DNA of 64,000 nt from Motacilla alba alba. Its lineage: Eukaryota; Chordata; Aves; Passeriformes; Motacillidae. Shown piece after piece: positions 12,458-25,610 of this stretch. Positions within the stretch are counted from its first letter, which is position 1. Each line of letters begins with the position of its first letter. Position numbers and translations under genes: made by a program. A model generated the notes under the pieces. That model was not told the origin of the DNA and ran no database searches. It saw only the letters and a list, made by a program, of their open reading frames with translations. The DNA lies in contig NC_052046.1 of NCBI RefSeq assembly GCF_015832195.1, positions 45,890,473 to 45,954,472 on the forward strand, read 5' to 3'.

Positions 12458-12636
12458 CTAGGAGTACTGTCTTCTATCAGTGCCCTGCATATCGGAGTCC
12501 TCAGCATATCCCTGTTTCCCAGGAATATGCTTTGCATACTCTGCCTTCAGTTCTGGGAAGGGGTTGTTGGCTTTCAGTTTTTTAAATCTCTCATCAGTCT
12601 TTGTAGGTCCTAATTGATTTGAAATAATCTGCCAGG
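12458..12636 (-). other. Unrecognised exon-like open frame (candidate terminal exon)
   Basis: On the minus strand a TTTATTTTGCCTGGCAG acceptor-like sequence is followed by an open frame ending in TAG. Its translation has protein-like composition, including the segment TKTDERFKKLKANNPFPELK. It is hydrophilic, charged and balanced in residue use, unlike the other open frames in this region. I do not recognise the family. A possible partner exon, with an acceptor and a GTGAGTG donor near 12790, does not join it in frame. It could be a small unknown gene, a decayed exon, or chance. Confidence 0.2.
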
Positions 12637-15600
12637 CAAAATAAACATATATCAAATTTGTGCCTTTCCTGCTGGGAGGCTCCAGATGAATGACGCCAGT
12701 TGATGGAGCAGTGGTGTGAGGAACTCTAATGCACAACAGAGGAGCCTGGGTTTATCTTTTGCACCTGCTGTCACTCACCGTGATCCCTCATCCAGTGTGT
12801 GTGGTTGGCTGTTGTTGTGCAAGGCCAGTTCTTAAAACATTGCCTGAAGGAGGAAAATGAATACTGCTTGAAATTGATTTTTAAGTCCTCAGCTTTCTTG
12901 AAATGTGGTGTCTCTAGGGAAATAGCTATTCTGGAACAGTTTTCCTTAGGAAATCATCTTAACACTATCAATAAAACTTTCAAAGAACCATACACCTTGG
13001 AAAAGAGTTCAAAAGTGATTGATGCTAATGGTCATTTTAGCTAATGGACATTTGGACTCTACAGATTTTTTTACTTGTATTCCACCTTCTGGAACATTAA
13101 AAATAGTCTAATGTATGGTATATGCATTAAGCAGTAGGGTAATGCATTGATACAGGGGCACTACACAGCATTTCTTTTCACATTTATAATGAAGAGAAAC
13201 ATTTCCAAGGGTGGAAATAGGAAATAAAAAATCACATTTCAGTAAGCAGTATTGGCTTTGGAGGGATGGAGGACAGCAGGGAGGGCAGATATAAATGATG
13301 AATGAGTGAAAAGAAAGAAGAATAAGTGGAGGGGAAGGCTGAACTTTGATAGATGACCAAGCACTGTATGTATTCCCCATGGCATCCTTTTGAAGAAGGA
13401 GCTATTGGCAACAGCCACAAAAACAAGAGCCCAGTGCAGCAAGATTTATTCATTTTTCACTGTTTCAGGTAGTAGGTTCCAAGACAATTACTCTTTCTGT
13501 AAGTTGCAATGCTTGTTTGGTTTCTAGCTGGCATAATCAGGATCTGTCAGAATGGGCAGTAGAGTATCCCAGGGCAACAGGGGAAATACACAGGATGGTG
13601 AATAGATGACCATGTGGCTTCACATCTTTTTGAAAACTTACTCAGAAGTCTGTTTCCAGACTCATTTACTGGAGCTGGACAAAATAAAGATGATACTTGG
13701 ACCTACTGCTATGGATTCAAGTCCCACTAGAACCACCCACTTCTATCTGCTTACATCTAACTGCAATTGCACACATGCTGTTTTCCTCAGGGACTGCCCA
13801 AATGCACCCAGCCCAGTCCATGGAAGGGAATTAAATCACCATGCCATGATTTGATTTAAGAGCTTCCTTGCTTATTCTTTGAATCACAACCAGAGCACTG
13901 GAAATACATGCCAGAAGGAAATACTGTGGCTAAAACAACAGCTTTATAGAACCATGAACTTATAGTGAAGTTATATGAGGATGTCTGCTTACTAAAACAA
14001 TTTAAAGTAGGATTTTCAGCCTCTTACAACACACTTGCATAGTCTCATAGAGCAAAATTAAAACTTTCTGATCTGTGTAGGTACAATGGCCCATACTGTC
14101 TGCAATGTACGTGGCATAAGGAGACATAATAATTCTGTCTCTCAGAGTGCCTGCCAATTTCTGAGAGCACAAGGCACTTCTTAGCTGCTGTCTGAGAGTC
14201 CTCCTTTTTGTAGCAGCACTTCTAACATCCCTCCCACAGCAATGAGGAGGCCAGCACAGCGCTGATAGGATGGACATGGTATCCCAAGCCAAAGTGCCAA
14301 AGCCATTTGGCACAAAGGACTTGCAGCTATTTTTCTGAGTGCTTGCAACAGGTAAAGCCTGATGCATGTGCCGTGCCCGCAGCTCAGTGTGCCTGCAGGG
14401 TTGGCCAACACATGCTACCACAGCAGCTGCCCTGCTCAAGAGGCAGCTGAGGCAGCCCAGACTCCTCCAGCCTCCCCACACACTAAGTGAGGCATTTACA
14501 TCACATTCCTGGGCTGCACTGCTGTCTTTCCAAGTGCAAGTTTGCACAGTACTGCACTAAGAAAATCCTTTTCAAATCACATTTTCTAAGAAAGGGCACT
14601 TGGTTAACATTGTGAAGAAAGTCAGATCCTCCTGCTCCCTGCCCCCATATAGCAGGATTATGCCAGCAGAGTCAGCTCATGGAAGGGCCACTGAAGCTGG
14701 CTATTATCAATACAATAATCAGAGCTGTCACTGCTTAGAAAACTCTGATCAAGTATGTGCAGCTGCTCATTTGAATAGCTTTGTCACTGAAGAAAGCTAT
14801 CCACACCCATGATGAAAAGTTCTCGAGGGAACAGACATGCCTTCTAAATTTAAGCTCTTTAAGTAAGAAATTTCCACAGCCCTGTCCAACAAACCATGCC
14901 ACAAGGCCCTTAACCTTTCCCTGCCCTGCCCCATTATTTGCAATATTGATGGTCACATTAAAATATGTTTAAAAGTTTTAATAAATATTTAGGTAATTAG
15001 GAAGTGGGCACTGGCCTTTCTGGATGGGCAACTGCTTTAGATTCCCTATTGTCTCAGGTTAAAGCCAATTTCACAGCACACTGAACTATTTTGCAGTTGA
15101 GAAATCTACAGTCCAGTGCTCTGACCATGAATGAACCTGCAAATGAGAATGGCCTTTTCTAATCAGACCAAGAGAATCTGGAATCAGAGGGCTGCAAAGA
15201 GTTTAGAGGATTTTACAGAACTAAGAATACTTTTCCACAGTTCAGAATTTCAGTGCTTTGCTTTTTCCTCTGCACAACCTTTTGCCCAAATTTCAGGTAC
15301 ACCCCATCATCTGCATTTTTATTCCTTCACTGTGTACTGCTTAAGGTTTTTGGGCTCATGAGAACTATTTCTAAAGACTCTCTGTGCTGTGCTGCTTCTT
15401 GTTTCGCACCTGAAGAATGTCTTGATTCTCTCACCATAAATGGCATCATAGCCAGATCTCAGTGGATTGTCAGGAATATGCAGCCAGAGCTAATGAATTT
15501 AAGTGAGACCTGAAATGTCAAACATAAATATCCCCAAAATATCTACAGTTCTCCTAAACCAGTAGCATCAGCAGTGGTTTGAAATTTGCTTGGGGGTTAA

Positions 15601-17529
15601 AACCTAAAGGGTAACAGCACTGCTTTTGTAACATAGTATCGAATGACTGGCATCCCATGCCTTACCCTCACTTCATCAGTAATGCTTTTTCTAAGGTTAC
15701 TTCAGAGCTTCCTAGTGAGATGCACAAGCACACAGGGCATAATAGAGACTTTGAAAAAGAAAAACTCATCTATTTTTTTAGTAATAATTTTATAAAACCA
15801 GCCATTTTTTCCACAAACTAGTTGCCTCGTCCCTTGACTGTGTTCTGTAGTCAGAAAGATAAGACTCCTGCAAAAGCAGCAGGGTAACTAGAGAGTTCTC
15901 TGCTGCTTCAAGCAATTACCATGACATAAGAAAAAATAGATCCTCTGAGAAAAGTAAAAAGGGTCACAGTATTCTTGTCAAAAAGCCTCATTTGTTGTAA
16001 TAAAAAGATTTATTTGAAGAAGGACTGCAGGAACTAAGCCAGGGTAGGACAACTTCTCTTACCAGAGGTCACTGCAACTTACATTACTTTGTTCATTTAT
16101 GTCAGTAAGAACACTTAGAATCATCTGGTGAAAAAAGAAAGGAACTTCCGCTGCTAATACAGCTTCAGATACAGCTTTTAGTGACAACTATCTCAGTTAT
16201 TCATTTGTTAGGACGCAGGAACAAGATCTGTCCTCTGCCAAACTTCTGCAGAGACAGTCCTGTTACTGACATCTTGACACAGTGAAAGAAACACCAAAAC
16301 AAAGGGGATAAGTCTCAGGAACTTACACAGGTAGATGGGATACTTCTTTTTCCTGTACTGGAAACTTCTGGTTCCTATAAACAATACATGCAGGGAGAGA
16401 GGGAGGAAGAGCAGAAGGGTGGCGTTCACAGTCGTGACTGCTGCAACTGAGAGCTCTTTGCATGACACAGAGCTCTCTGGCTGTGCAACTTCTCATGGTT
16501 TTGACAAATATTTCTGACTCTATGCCTGCATATGATCGTCAGAGAAATTGTTTACAACAGTAAGACATCCTCTTAGTCAGCCCCAATGACACAACATTGT
16601 CACTGATGCAATACCATTTTCACCTCTTATCTCTGAAATCAGAGGTGTGAAAACCATACCACCTGTTCTCCTTACAGACAGAGTGACTGAGAAATGTTTT
16701 TGTGAACATGGCACCATGTACTCATCAGAGCTAAGTGCTTCAATATTGATTTTGATTGTTTGAGATTCTTTAATCAGCAGGTGGGTTTGATGTTTGCAGT
16801 TGTGTTATGGAAAGCAACAGAAAAATCCCAGCCTGCCTGGAGGTGAAAGTACACTAAAAGGTGTGTGTTGTAGAATCAGCAGTTCTCCAAGAAGCCACGG
16901 TGAAGCTGTCCAGCTGCTTTGAGGCTGAGCATAGGTCTCAAAATGAAAGCCCACAAATACAAGCCAACCTTGGCAGCAGTTTTTGAGTGAAAAAAGGAAA
17001 ATACAGCAGCTACTGCACTTCCAGGTTCCACTTTCTTTGGTCAGGTAAAACTGCCTAGATAGAGGAAAATGGGAAGTCTTTGGAAAAGTCTTTGGAGTGG
17101 TGCCAGACCTGGTCTCTGAAGGAAGGAAGCCTTTTGGGACAGACACCTTGTCCTTCTGGACTGACAAATGGCAATTTGGAAAGTCTCAGATGACACAACT
17201 GTCAGCATCAGGACTCACAAAAGATGGCAGGCTAAGTGACATTAATTTCTTTACTCTCACAGAAAACTGGAAACTGACCTTGAACAGGAGCAGCTGTCTT
17301 CAGGAAGAGCAGTGATGGGTTTGATGCAGAAGTGACTAAGGTGAAAGACATAGTGATATCTGTTGATAAACTTAAATACTTTCACTATTGCAGGAGTCTT
17401 TTCCAACCCTGATTTCCACGACAGGTTTTCTCACCATGCAATGTAGTCTGAGGAATAGTAACACTGAAGAACAGTTATATTGTCCAGCTCCATTCCCTCT
17501 ACTTTTGACAGTTGTGTCTGTTTGCCAGC

Positions 17530-18537
17530 TGTGGTGGGTTGATCCTGGCTGGACACCAGGTGCTCACCAAAGGTGCTCTATGACTCCCCTCCTCAACTGG
17601 GCATTGGAAAGAAAATTTAACAAAAAGCTCATCAATCAAGAGAGGGTCAAGGAAGGATCATCAGCAATTACCATCACAGGCAAAACAGACTCAGTTTGGG
17701 GAAATCAGTTTAATTTAGCTAAGTCTTTTTCCCAGGCTTAGCTTCACTCTAAATTCTCCATCTCCTCCCCTGCAGTGGCATAGGGGGACAGGGAATGGGG
17801 TTATTAAATCATATGTCTCTGCTGCTCCTTCCGCCTCAGCAAGATGAATTCTCAGTCTTCTCCTGCTCCATTTAGTGGTCCCTCCCACAACAGACAGTCC
17901 TCCATGAACTTCTCCGACACGGATCCTCCTCACTGGCTGCAGCTCTGTGAGAACTGCTCCTGCTTGTATCCCTTCCAGAGGGTGCAGTGCTTCAGGAGCA
18001 GACTGCTTCAGCGTGGTCCCCCCATGGTGCCACAGATCCTGACAAGACCCTGCTTCTGCATGGGCTTTCCACAGAGTTACAGCAACCTTTGGGCTGCCCT
18101 GGCATGGAGTCTTCCACAAGCTGCAGTTGATACCTGCTCCACTGTGGACATCCTTGAGGGGACAGGCTGCCTCATCAGAGTCTTTGCCAGCGCCAGTAGG
18201 GCAGCAGTATCTCTGCTCTGGTGCCTGCAGCACCTCATTCCCCACCTTCTTCACTGACCTCGCTGCCTGCAGAGTTCTTTCACTCACATATTTTCGTTCC
18301 TCTCTCAGTTGCTGTTGCACAGTGGGTTTTTTTCACTCTTTCCTAATTAGGTAATCACATAGTTGCTACCAGTGTTCCTGGTGGACGCAGCTTTGGCCCG
18401 CAGTGGGTTCATCTGAGAGCCAGCTGGAACTGGCACTCTCTGTTGGAAGCTGCTTCTGGCATCACCTCACAGAAGCCATTCCTGCAGTCCTCCCTTCTAT
18501 CAAAACCTTGCTGCATAAACCAAACAACCCCAATACA
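17530..18537 (-). mobile_element. Avian ERV solo LTR (about 1 kb), minus orientation
   Basis: This is a GC-richer block of about 1 kb that differs sharply from its AT-rich flanks. On the minus strand it starts TGTATTGGGG and ends CAACCCACCACA, so it has TG...CA ends. It contains imperfect internal repeats with units such as GGAGCAG, as in a long-LTR family I recall as common in songbird genomes. The 3' part carries a block resembling GTTGAGGAGGGGAGTCATAGAGC, which is also seen in the LTR near 32.6 kb. No internal retroviral genes adjoin it, so it appears to be a solo LTR. The usual poly(A) signal before the 3' block looks mutated. I found no clear target-site duplication. Assignment to ERVL is from memory. 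A 201-residue open frame on the same strand is not a gene. Confidence 0.75.
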
Positions 18538-21500
18538 CCCCTGTTATTAAGCTCTCCTTTATACCTGAGAGCTTATTTGAAAAATGTGGTGGGCAGACAT
18601 TATCCTCTTTTGGACAAGGTGAACTGGTGAGTGCTAAGCTTCATTTTCTTCGCAACACTGCACGGAACAGGTGGTGTAAGATGTCTGCTACCAAAATTCA
18701 TATTAACAGGTGACCTACCTCTGAGAGTATAATGGTGATTTTAACTGGTACAGAACCTCAAGGGTTCAGAGGTCCTCTGGCATACTGCAAGTGGTGGTGG
18801 GAGTCACCATGGAAGTCTTTGTGGTGTGCTGCTGTCCTTGGTCCTCTGCATGTCTCTCTGGAAGAAGGCACCATGAACAGGTGAGAAGCAGACTGACATG
18901 GTTGGTATACAGGTTTCTTATTCCAAGAGAATAGAAACACATGGATCAAGACCAGGATAATAAAACCTTATATGCCTTTTTTCTCCCCCTTGACTTCGCG
19001 TTCTTGCCATTGCAGAACACTCTGCAGCTTCACAAAGACTTGTCTCACATAGGGCCACCCCATTTATCACTGAGCATTTAGTTGTCTGTCTTAAAACGGT
19101 CTAAAGTCCTGAAAAATCATGTAAATTAAGAAAAGCCCCAGTGTGACATTGTCCACTAGATCCCAAACACTTGATTAACTTTTGCTACCAATCGGCTTAC
19201 AGTGGGTTCGGTTGAGCTGTGTGAGACTGGGACTCCTGCTGTGTGCCCATCTGCACTGTGAGCCCCTCTTCCTCTGGGCTGTGCCTTTTGGCAGCACAGG
19301 CGGAGTTTAGCAGCCACTATGATTAGCTCTGTGATGACGCTCATGGAATCCTCAGCTCAAAGGAGAGGCGAAAAAGGCAGCAAAGTTCCCTTCTAAAGGG
19401 TAAAAGAGTTGCTTGTTTGACACAGTGCCATATGTGCCATATTACTGTCTGCTCTAATCTTTCACTTCTGCTAAAGCTGCAAATCCTATCTGGCACTGCC
19501 AGTGGCTTTCTCCTGGCAGCCTACCTCCTGTTGCACTGTCTCTCCCTATTTCTAGCTATGACCCTTGCTCCCAGGCATTTTATTACCAGTTCCACCCAGA
19601 GACTACCCATTTCCCACCAGACACATTGAAAAGAAACATTTTACTGCCCTAAGATGACTACCACCTCAGAAATACTAAAGCTTCTCTGCATGTCCTTTAA
19701 GACTGTCCCAAATCTCTGAGGATCAAACCAAAGAAATAACTAGTGAGAGTGCTTTTTCCTCCCTCCCCCACAGCAAGAGTGAACAAGTTCTAATAAATAT
19801 GTGCGCGACCAAGAATGTTATGCATTTTCTGCTGAATTTGGCTCTCAGAAATAAGCTCTAGTTCACACAAAAATATGGATGAGGCAGAAGAAAATGCATT
19901 ATTCAAACTATTATACTATCATTTTCCAACAAGTCTGGCTGAATTCCTAATCTCTTATGTCATCTTAGACATGGGAAGCAGCTGACCTGGCAAGCACTGT
20001 TGAAACTATTGTTGTTTTTTGACATCTTTCATCTCCATTACTTCCCTATAGATAAATTCAAAGAGCTGTTTGTGCAACCACCTTTATTCTGTCTTGGCGG
20101 AATAAAGGCAATTCTGAAGAAGATAGGAAATATACTGTTTTTGAAAGAAAGAGTGTGCACAGGAAAAAGCAGTACATGCATAAGCATGCCTGGTTCTCAG
20201 GTCATGCTGCAGCCTGTATTGGTTTTCAAAGCTTCATTGGCTCTAAGCTGCTTGTGAGAGCAGTTACATGAGATAATACTAAGTAATAATAAGTAAGAGA
20301 GCACAACTAGCCTTCCAGCCTCATCTCAGGTCTTTGTGCAGTGCTTTGTTCTCACATCCCACTCCATCTTTCCTGTTCTAAAGCTGATATGCAGGACCAA
20401 CATGCATGAACAGCACAAAGCACAAGGAGTGAGCCACACAGATAGCACATCATATCTGCAGTAATCCTAAGGGGCCTCATGCTGCTCTGATACTGCCATT
20501 TCCCTCGGGAAGGCTCAAATTTCTATCCCCTAGGGAATGGCAGAGCAAATGAGTGTTTCCCACTCTGGGCCTCTGGATTTGTTTTGCTTTGAAATGCTGC
20601 TCCATGAGGACAAGCTAGTTTCTAGCACCACATGTAGAAGTTCCCTACCAACACCAGGAAAAGAAAGTTCCCCATCCCTCAGCCCCGGGAATATACACTT
20701 TGTACAACAGCAAAACTCATATGCATGCTTCTCCAAATTGTCACTTAGGATAGGAAACCAGCTCTGCAGACACATAAAGTATTTTGAGAGCAATTGTTAA
20801 AGCTGCCTAGGCAATCTTCAAGGCATTGTTGCAATTCTTGATGAAGCCATTTACATTGGAGGTGTTCATTCTGTTCAGCTACAAAGGGACTAGCTGATCT
20901 GTGCTTCATGCAACTCTGCTATCTTGGCTGTTTTCTGCACACTGAAAATGTGGCAGCATGACTGCTGGGTACATTGCTCCAACAATTTACACATAGCCCA
21001 ATTTTCCCCTCCCTTCATTCCATGTGTCTGCACACCTTGGATTGTTAGAAGATGTCAGGTACATGTATCACACAGATAAGGCTGTACTCCCCACAGTAAA
21101 GAAAAAATAAAGTTAGCACTCTGTAATATAATAACCATAGCAAGTATGCTGCAAGTATAGGGCATGAAAATTGTCACACATGCGTTTCATTTACCTATAG
21201 AACCCATTGTCTTGTGCCATTTTGTGGCATGAAAATCTTCAGATACCTGTGCAGCAATTGGTTTCTCCCCCAACTTCCTACTTGTTCCCAAACTCCTCAT
21301 ACACTGACAAAAGTTCAATCTTCTCCTCAAGCTGCATTGACTAAAATGTGACTGAAGAGGCTTGGACAAAAGCACTGGAACAGGAGCATTTTAAAAGCTC
21401 TGCTGTAGTCTGAATGGGAGGTCTGAGCTTGGGTCAACAGCATTAGAAGGAGCCACTTTCTCACGTCTCCTCTCTTCACAGATCTGACCCTATGGCCAAG

Positions 21501-24500
21501 GCTCTGGCTAGTCTTCTACTGCTGTTACCTTGTCTCTGTGCTCTAATGTTCCCTTACTTTTTTCATCCACATGCTGTTCATGGTGATTTTATGTTTGCTC
21601 TCTTTTGCCCTATTTTATTCTGGTGTTGTTGCAGAATCTTGTGGTGTGCGTCCCTTTTTCCAGTTCCTCTGTGCATGACCACAAAAGGACAGTGCAAAGC
21701 ACAATTCTATTTTCTAAACCTTTGACATGGAAAAAAAAGAGGAAAAAATAGCAGGGGAGAGAAGGAGATTAGTAAATGAGCATATGAACAACACATCTGG
21801 AACTACAATAATAGTACACTGTCCCATAAGTGTGATAAGCCAGCAACTACATACCCTAGGTTTAACTCTTGCTCATATAATTAAGGTTCTTCATTATAGC
21901 AATGAAGCATTTGGCAAAAACTGCTCTGCAGAGAAATATTTCAGTTACTAGAACACTTCGATCTTTGGTGAAACATGTCTTCACCTCTCACGCTAGTGTT
22001 ATTTCCACAGATCATTATCTCCTTTGAGTAAGCTTCTCTTGGGTGCCATCTACTGTAAGGGAGCTTCCTCAAGCTGGCAGGTCTCAGGAAGTTGTGCATA
22101 TTGGGGTGGAAACTTAAGGGTGCCTTGATTACCCATACTCAATCTATGAGCTTTTCTTGAGTACTTAAGAAGTGGTTATACACTTGAGGAAAGATGCAAT
22201 GAAGTTTTAATGTTAAGAGTTCCCAAGTCCACAACAGAGCACAGGGACTGACAAAGCAATAGCATTTAGATAGTGCTTTTGCATTTGTACTTCAAGTATG
22301 CTCTGCAAAATATGGTGATTTCCTCAACCCCTGCTGACCTCTTCTGCAGGCAGCAGTGAAGAGAATGGGCCTGTTAGAAAACAACGTCCTAAGTATACAG
22401 TCAATTATTTTCCTGTATTTTCTTTTTGTGGTTTTGATTCCTTAGGTAAGAGTTTTACTAGAGATGCAGAAACAGCACTCCAGCAGTATATCTCATAAGA
22501 ATGAATAAATGAGGCACAATGTAGCAAGATAACAGGACAGCTGTGAACTCAGTCCTGAGGCTGAGGTTTGTGTGGAGCCTGATGCCAGCTAAGAGAAAAC
22601 AGGGACTAAATGCAGTCTGTTGCTATTAAGAACAAAAATTTCCAACCTTCACAATTAAAAACTATATATAAGGACTAAAACAAAAGGAAGTAACAATGGG
22701 CAAATGCCATCAGGGGTGGTCAGGCTTCTCTCAGTTCTCTTCTGTCATTTATATATGGGTGAACTGTTTTAAAATAGTTTTGTCATGATGAGCCAGGATT
22801 GAACAGCTTGGTGAAAAGCATACACTCATTGGCCAGTTGCTGATGAGACACACAAGGCACCTATATTTGGTATTCCTCCATTTGGGCTCTCTGTCTTTAA
22901 CAAGATATTCTCCCTTTGCATTTAGGTAGATCAAAATTAATCTGACTTTGTACAATATGCATACGTAGGCAAGCAATTGCTACCAAAAGGAACTTGAACT
23001 GCAGTTTTGGAAAACATGCTGGAGCACCCATCATTTCTTTTCCATGACTCATAGCAGTAAATGCAGTAAGAAAGAAATGTGTGTGATCCACATACCCTCT
23101 CAGCTGTTGGTGCTCCCATAAACAGTGAATCCTAATTACAGGCACTTCTGAAAGTGTTGCACACCTTTTGTGATTTTTTTGCAAGAATATGCTGACAGAA
23201 AAGTTGAGCTATGTCAAAATAGAAGCCAGAGGGTCAGAAAAATAAGTGCCTCCCAAGAATGTGAAAAGTGTAGTTTTGGTTTAGTTTGCTTTTTCCTTTT
23301 CTTAGTAGCTATTGGGGTGGGTTTTTTTACACTTGCAGTACCAGGCTACATATCTGTTTTAATGAATATCTATAAAGATAGTTATCAACATTGCTAAATT
23401 AAGTAAATCACTACCAGGTGCAAGCATGAATACTTAATGTTGGCTTTAATTTAACAGCAGATTGAGAAGAGACGGTTATTTTGAAGTAAAACTTGGAGAC
23501 TGTTTCTTGTTGACATTTTTGGGGACTGTGGAGGAAGAAGTGTAGGACAAAGATTGAGAGGAACTGAGTCAGGTCAGGTCATTCTGACCTCTTCTGTGTT
23601 TTTCCACTCTTCCTTTCCACTTAGAAGCAAACCCAAAATACAAGAGCATAGTGTCCCCAGCTAATAATGGGGTTAGTACATTTCTGCAGTCTCTGCTCAA
23701 CTATATTTTTTTTTTTATTAACTGCTCAAGCCAACTAAACTTTCAAATAATGTCAGAAGAGTAGGCATTCCCTCAAGGACAGGTAGCAACCAATGGGACA
23801 GAGAAGTGTATTAGCAGCAGTCTTCAGACTACATCTGCAATGTCATGCTTGATAAATAATTAATATACTTAAGATGACTCTCAAAGGAAAATAAGGGCCT
23901 TAGGATATCTACAAATTCATTCATGTAGTGAATTCAGATTTTTTTTTATTAGAATCATTCCTAGAGGCTCCAGCTTTGTCTTGAGAACACAATTTTCAAT
24001 AGGCTCTGAATAGTCAGTATAGTCAGTGTAAGCTCTTCAGGGAAATCTCAACCAACAAGAGATAAGACATCATTTTTGGGAGTCATATCAAAAATACAAG
24101 GAATTTCCCTTTTTCAACCCCCAAAAATTTAGTGCCTTTACATTGTGGCATATTTTCCTGTGAAGGAGATAACGGGCCAAATTGGGAAGTATTTATGCAG
24201 AAACAGTTTGTGATTTTCTTTTACTAGTCCTAAAAACATATGAAATATAAAGCGTTTGTCCTCCCTTTCCCTTCTATTACAGAATATAACCGATGCCCAC
24301 AGTGAACAATAATTGCTGGATGAATAACTTTAACATCAGCATAGCTTTTTCTCTAGATGATAGGTGTGCCAGTCCAAGCTCTGAACTGGCGTTAATCTAG
24401 TTCTCTTTTTTTCTATCAGCCAACTTACAGTAATGAAAGAAATACAAGCCAGATGGCTTAGTACATTGTAGGTGGCATCTGATGTAATTAAATGCTACTT

Positions 24501-25552
24501 TAAAGGAAAACCACAATGGTTTCTCTGTCATTTCTCCTAGAAATAGCTCTTGGGAATCCTTCCCAATGAAAAAATATTCTTAGAAGAAAGCTACTAAAAA
24601 AGTAGGAGTTAGATGAGGGAATGTTCATTCCAATGTGCTTTCTCATCTGAAAATAACCTGCCTTCTTCAAAAGTAAGTTATCTGCTAGTATCTGGTAGAT
24701 CTGACGTACATTCCACTCATAATTTCCTTATATTTTATTTCCTTATTTTACTACACAATGGTGTTAGAATAACCTCATAGCAAACAAGGCAAATCTACTT
24801 TTTCTTCTTCCTTGTCCCCTTACTACATCAAGAGATCCAGTGTGTCACATTTCTCTTGTTCAGAGGCACCAAAGCATTTCTGCCCTTCCAATCCCTTTGC
24901 TGAAGAAAAAAAGTGATTTTTGCCAAGCTCAGGCAGAGCCATCCATGCACAAATGGTATCAGTAAGGAGTTTCTTCTAGAAGAAGACTAAAGGAGGGAAA
25001 CTGATATTTCATGAGCCCAAGTCCTAAGGCTGAAGAAAGGCTCAATAAATAGTCATATGTAGCTTTTACTCAAATAATGGAGTATATGTACAGAAAGGCA
25101 GAAAAATGTTCACTTAGTAAAAGTTTTATTTGTTTAGTACCTTAAGTCAGGTGTTCTGTTGACTGACAAGTTTTCTACAAGCTGAAAGCAAGCCTGCCTA
25201 ATGCTGGACCTCTCAGTCAGCAAAAAAATGCTACTGCAAACAAGAGATTTAATTACTCTCTTGTATGCAAATATTTTCCATGCCTGTAAAAAAAGCTAGA
25301 TGAAAGCACACTGAGTAGGTTGCTGAAACACAAGCTTCTCCATATTTTCAAATATGTGTTTGACAATACAAAAATACATGCAGAAAGGTACTCATTTCAG
25401 ATTTGTCAGGAAAATCTTTAGCAACTTAGCCAGGGCGAAAAGGTCATGAATGTTATAATAATTTGTTCCAAAACAGTATATTAGGTAACTCACAAGTGTT
25501 GCATATTCAGTATAGCAGTTTTCTTTCAAATCTATAAGATTAGAAAGGAAAA

Positions 25553-25610
25553 AGCAAAAACAAACAAACAAAAGACCCTAAATGAAACCAAAACAAAACA
25601 CTCTAAGCCA
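25553..25610. repeat. A-rich CAAA-type low-complexity tract
   Basis: A short A/C-rich stretch with repeated CAAA and CAAAA units. It resembles the tracts at 11.7 kb and 37.2 kb. Confidence 0.7.

Larger units (their letters stand above)
10584..17529. other. Intergenic region without a recognised gene
   Basis: No exon of a known protein family was recognised here on either strand. The stretch contains an A/C-rich low-complexity block (11637-11800) and an exon-like minus-strand open frame (12458-12636, listed separately). It also contains a locally GC-richer segment at 14000-14560 with a 181-residue minus-strand open frame that looks non-coding. Confidence 0.7.

Noticed and set aside
14002..14547. 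181-residue minus-strand open frame, one of the longest in the window
   Set aside because: It matches no family I recognise, is Cys- and Ser-rich without pattern, and sits in locally GC-richer sequence where stops are rarer. No splice or promoter context supports it.
17715..18320. 201-residue minus-strand open frame and overlapping + strand frames
   Set aside because: It lies entirely inside an ERV LTR with repeated units; it is kept open by the repeat, not by coding selection.
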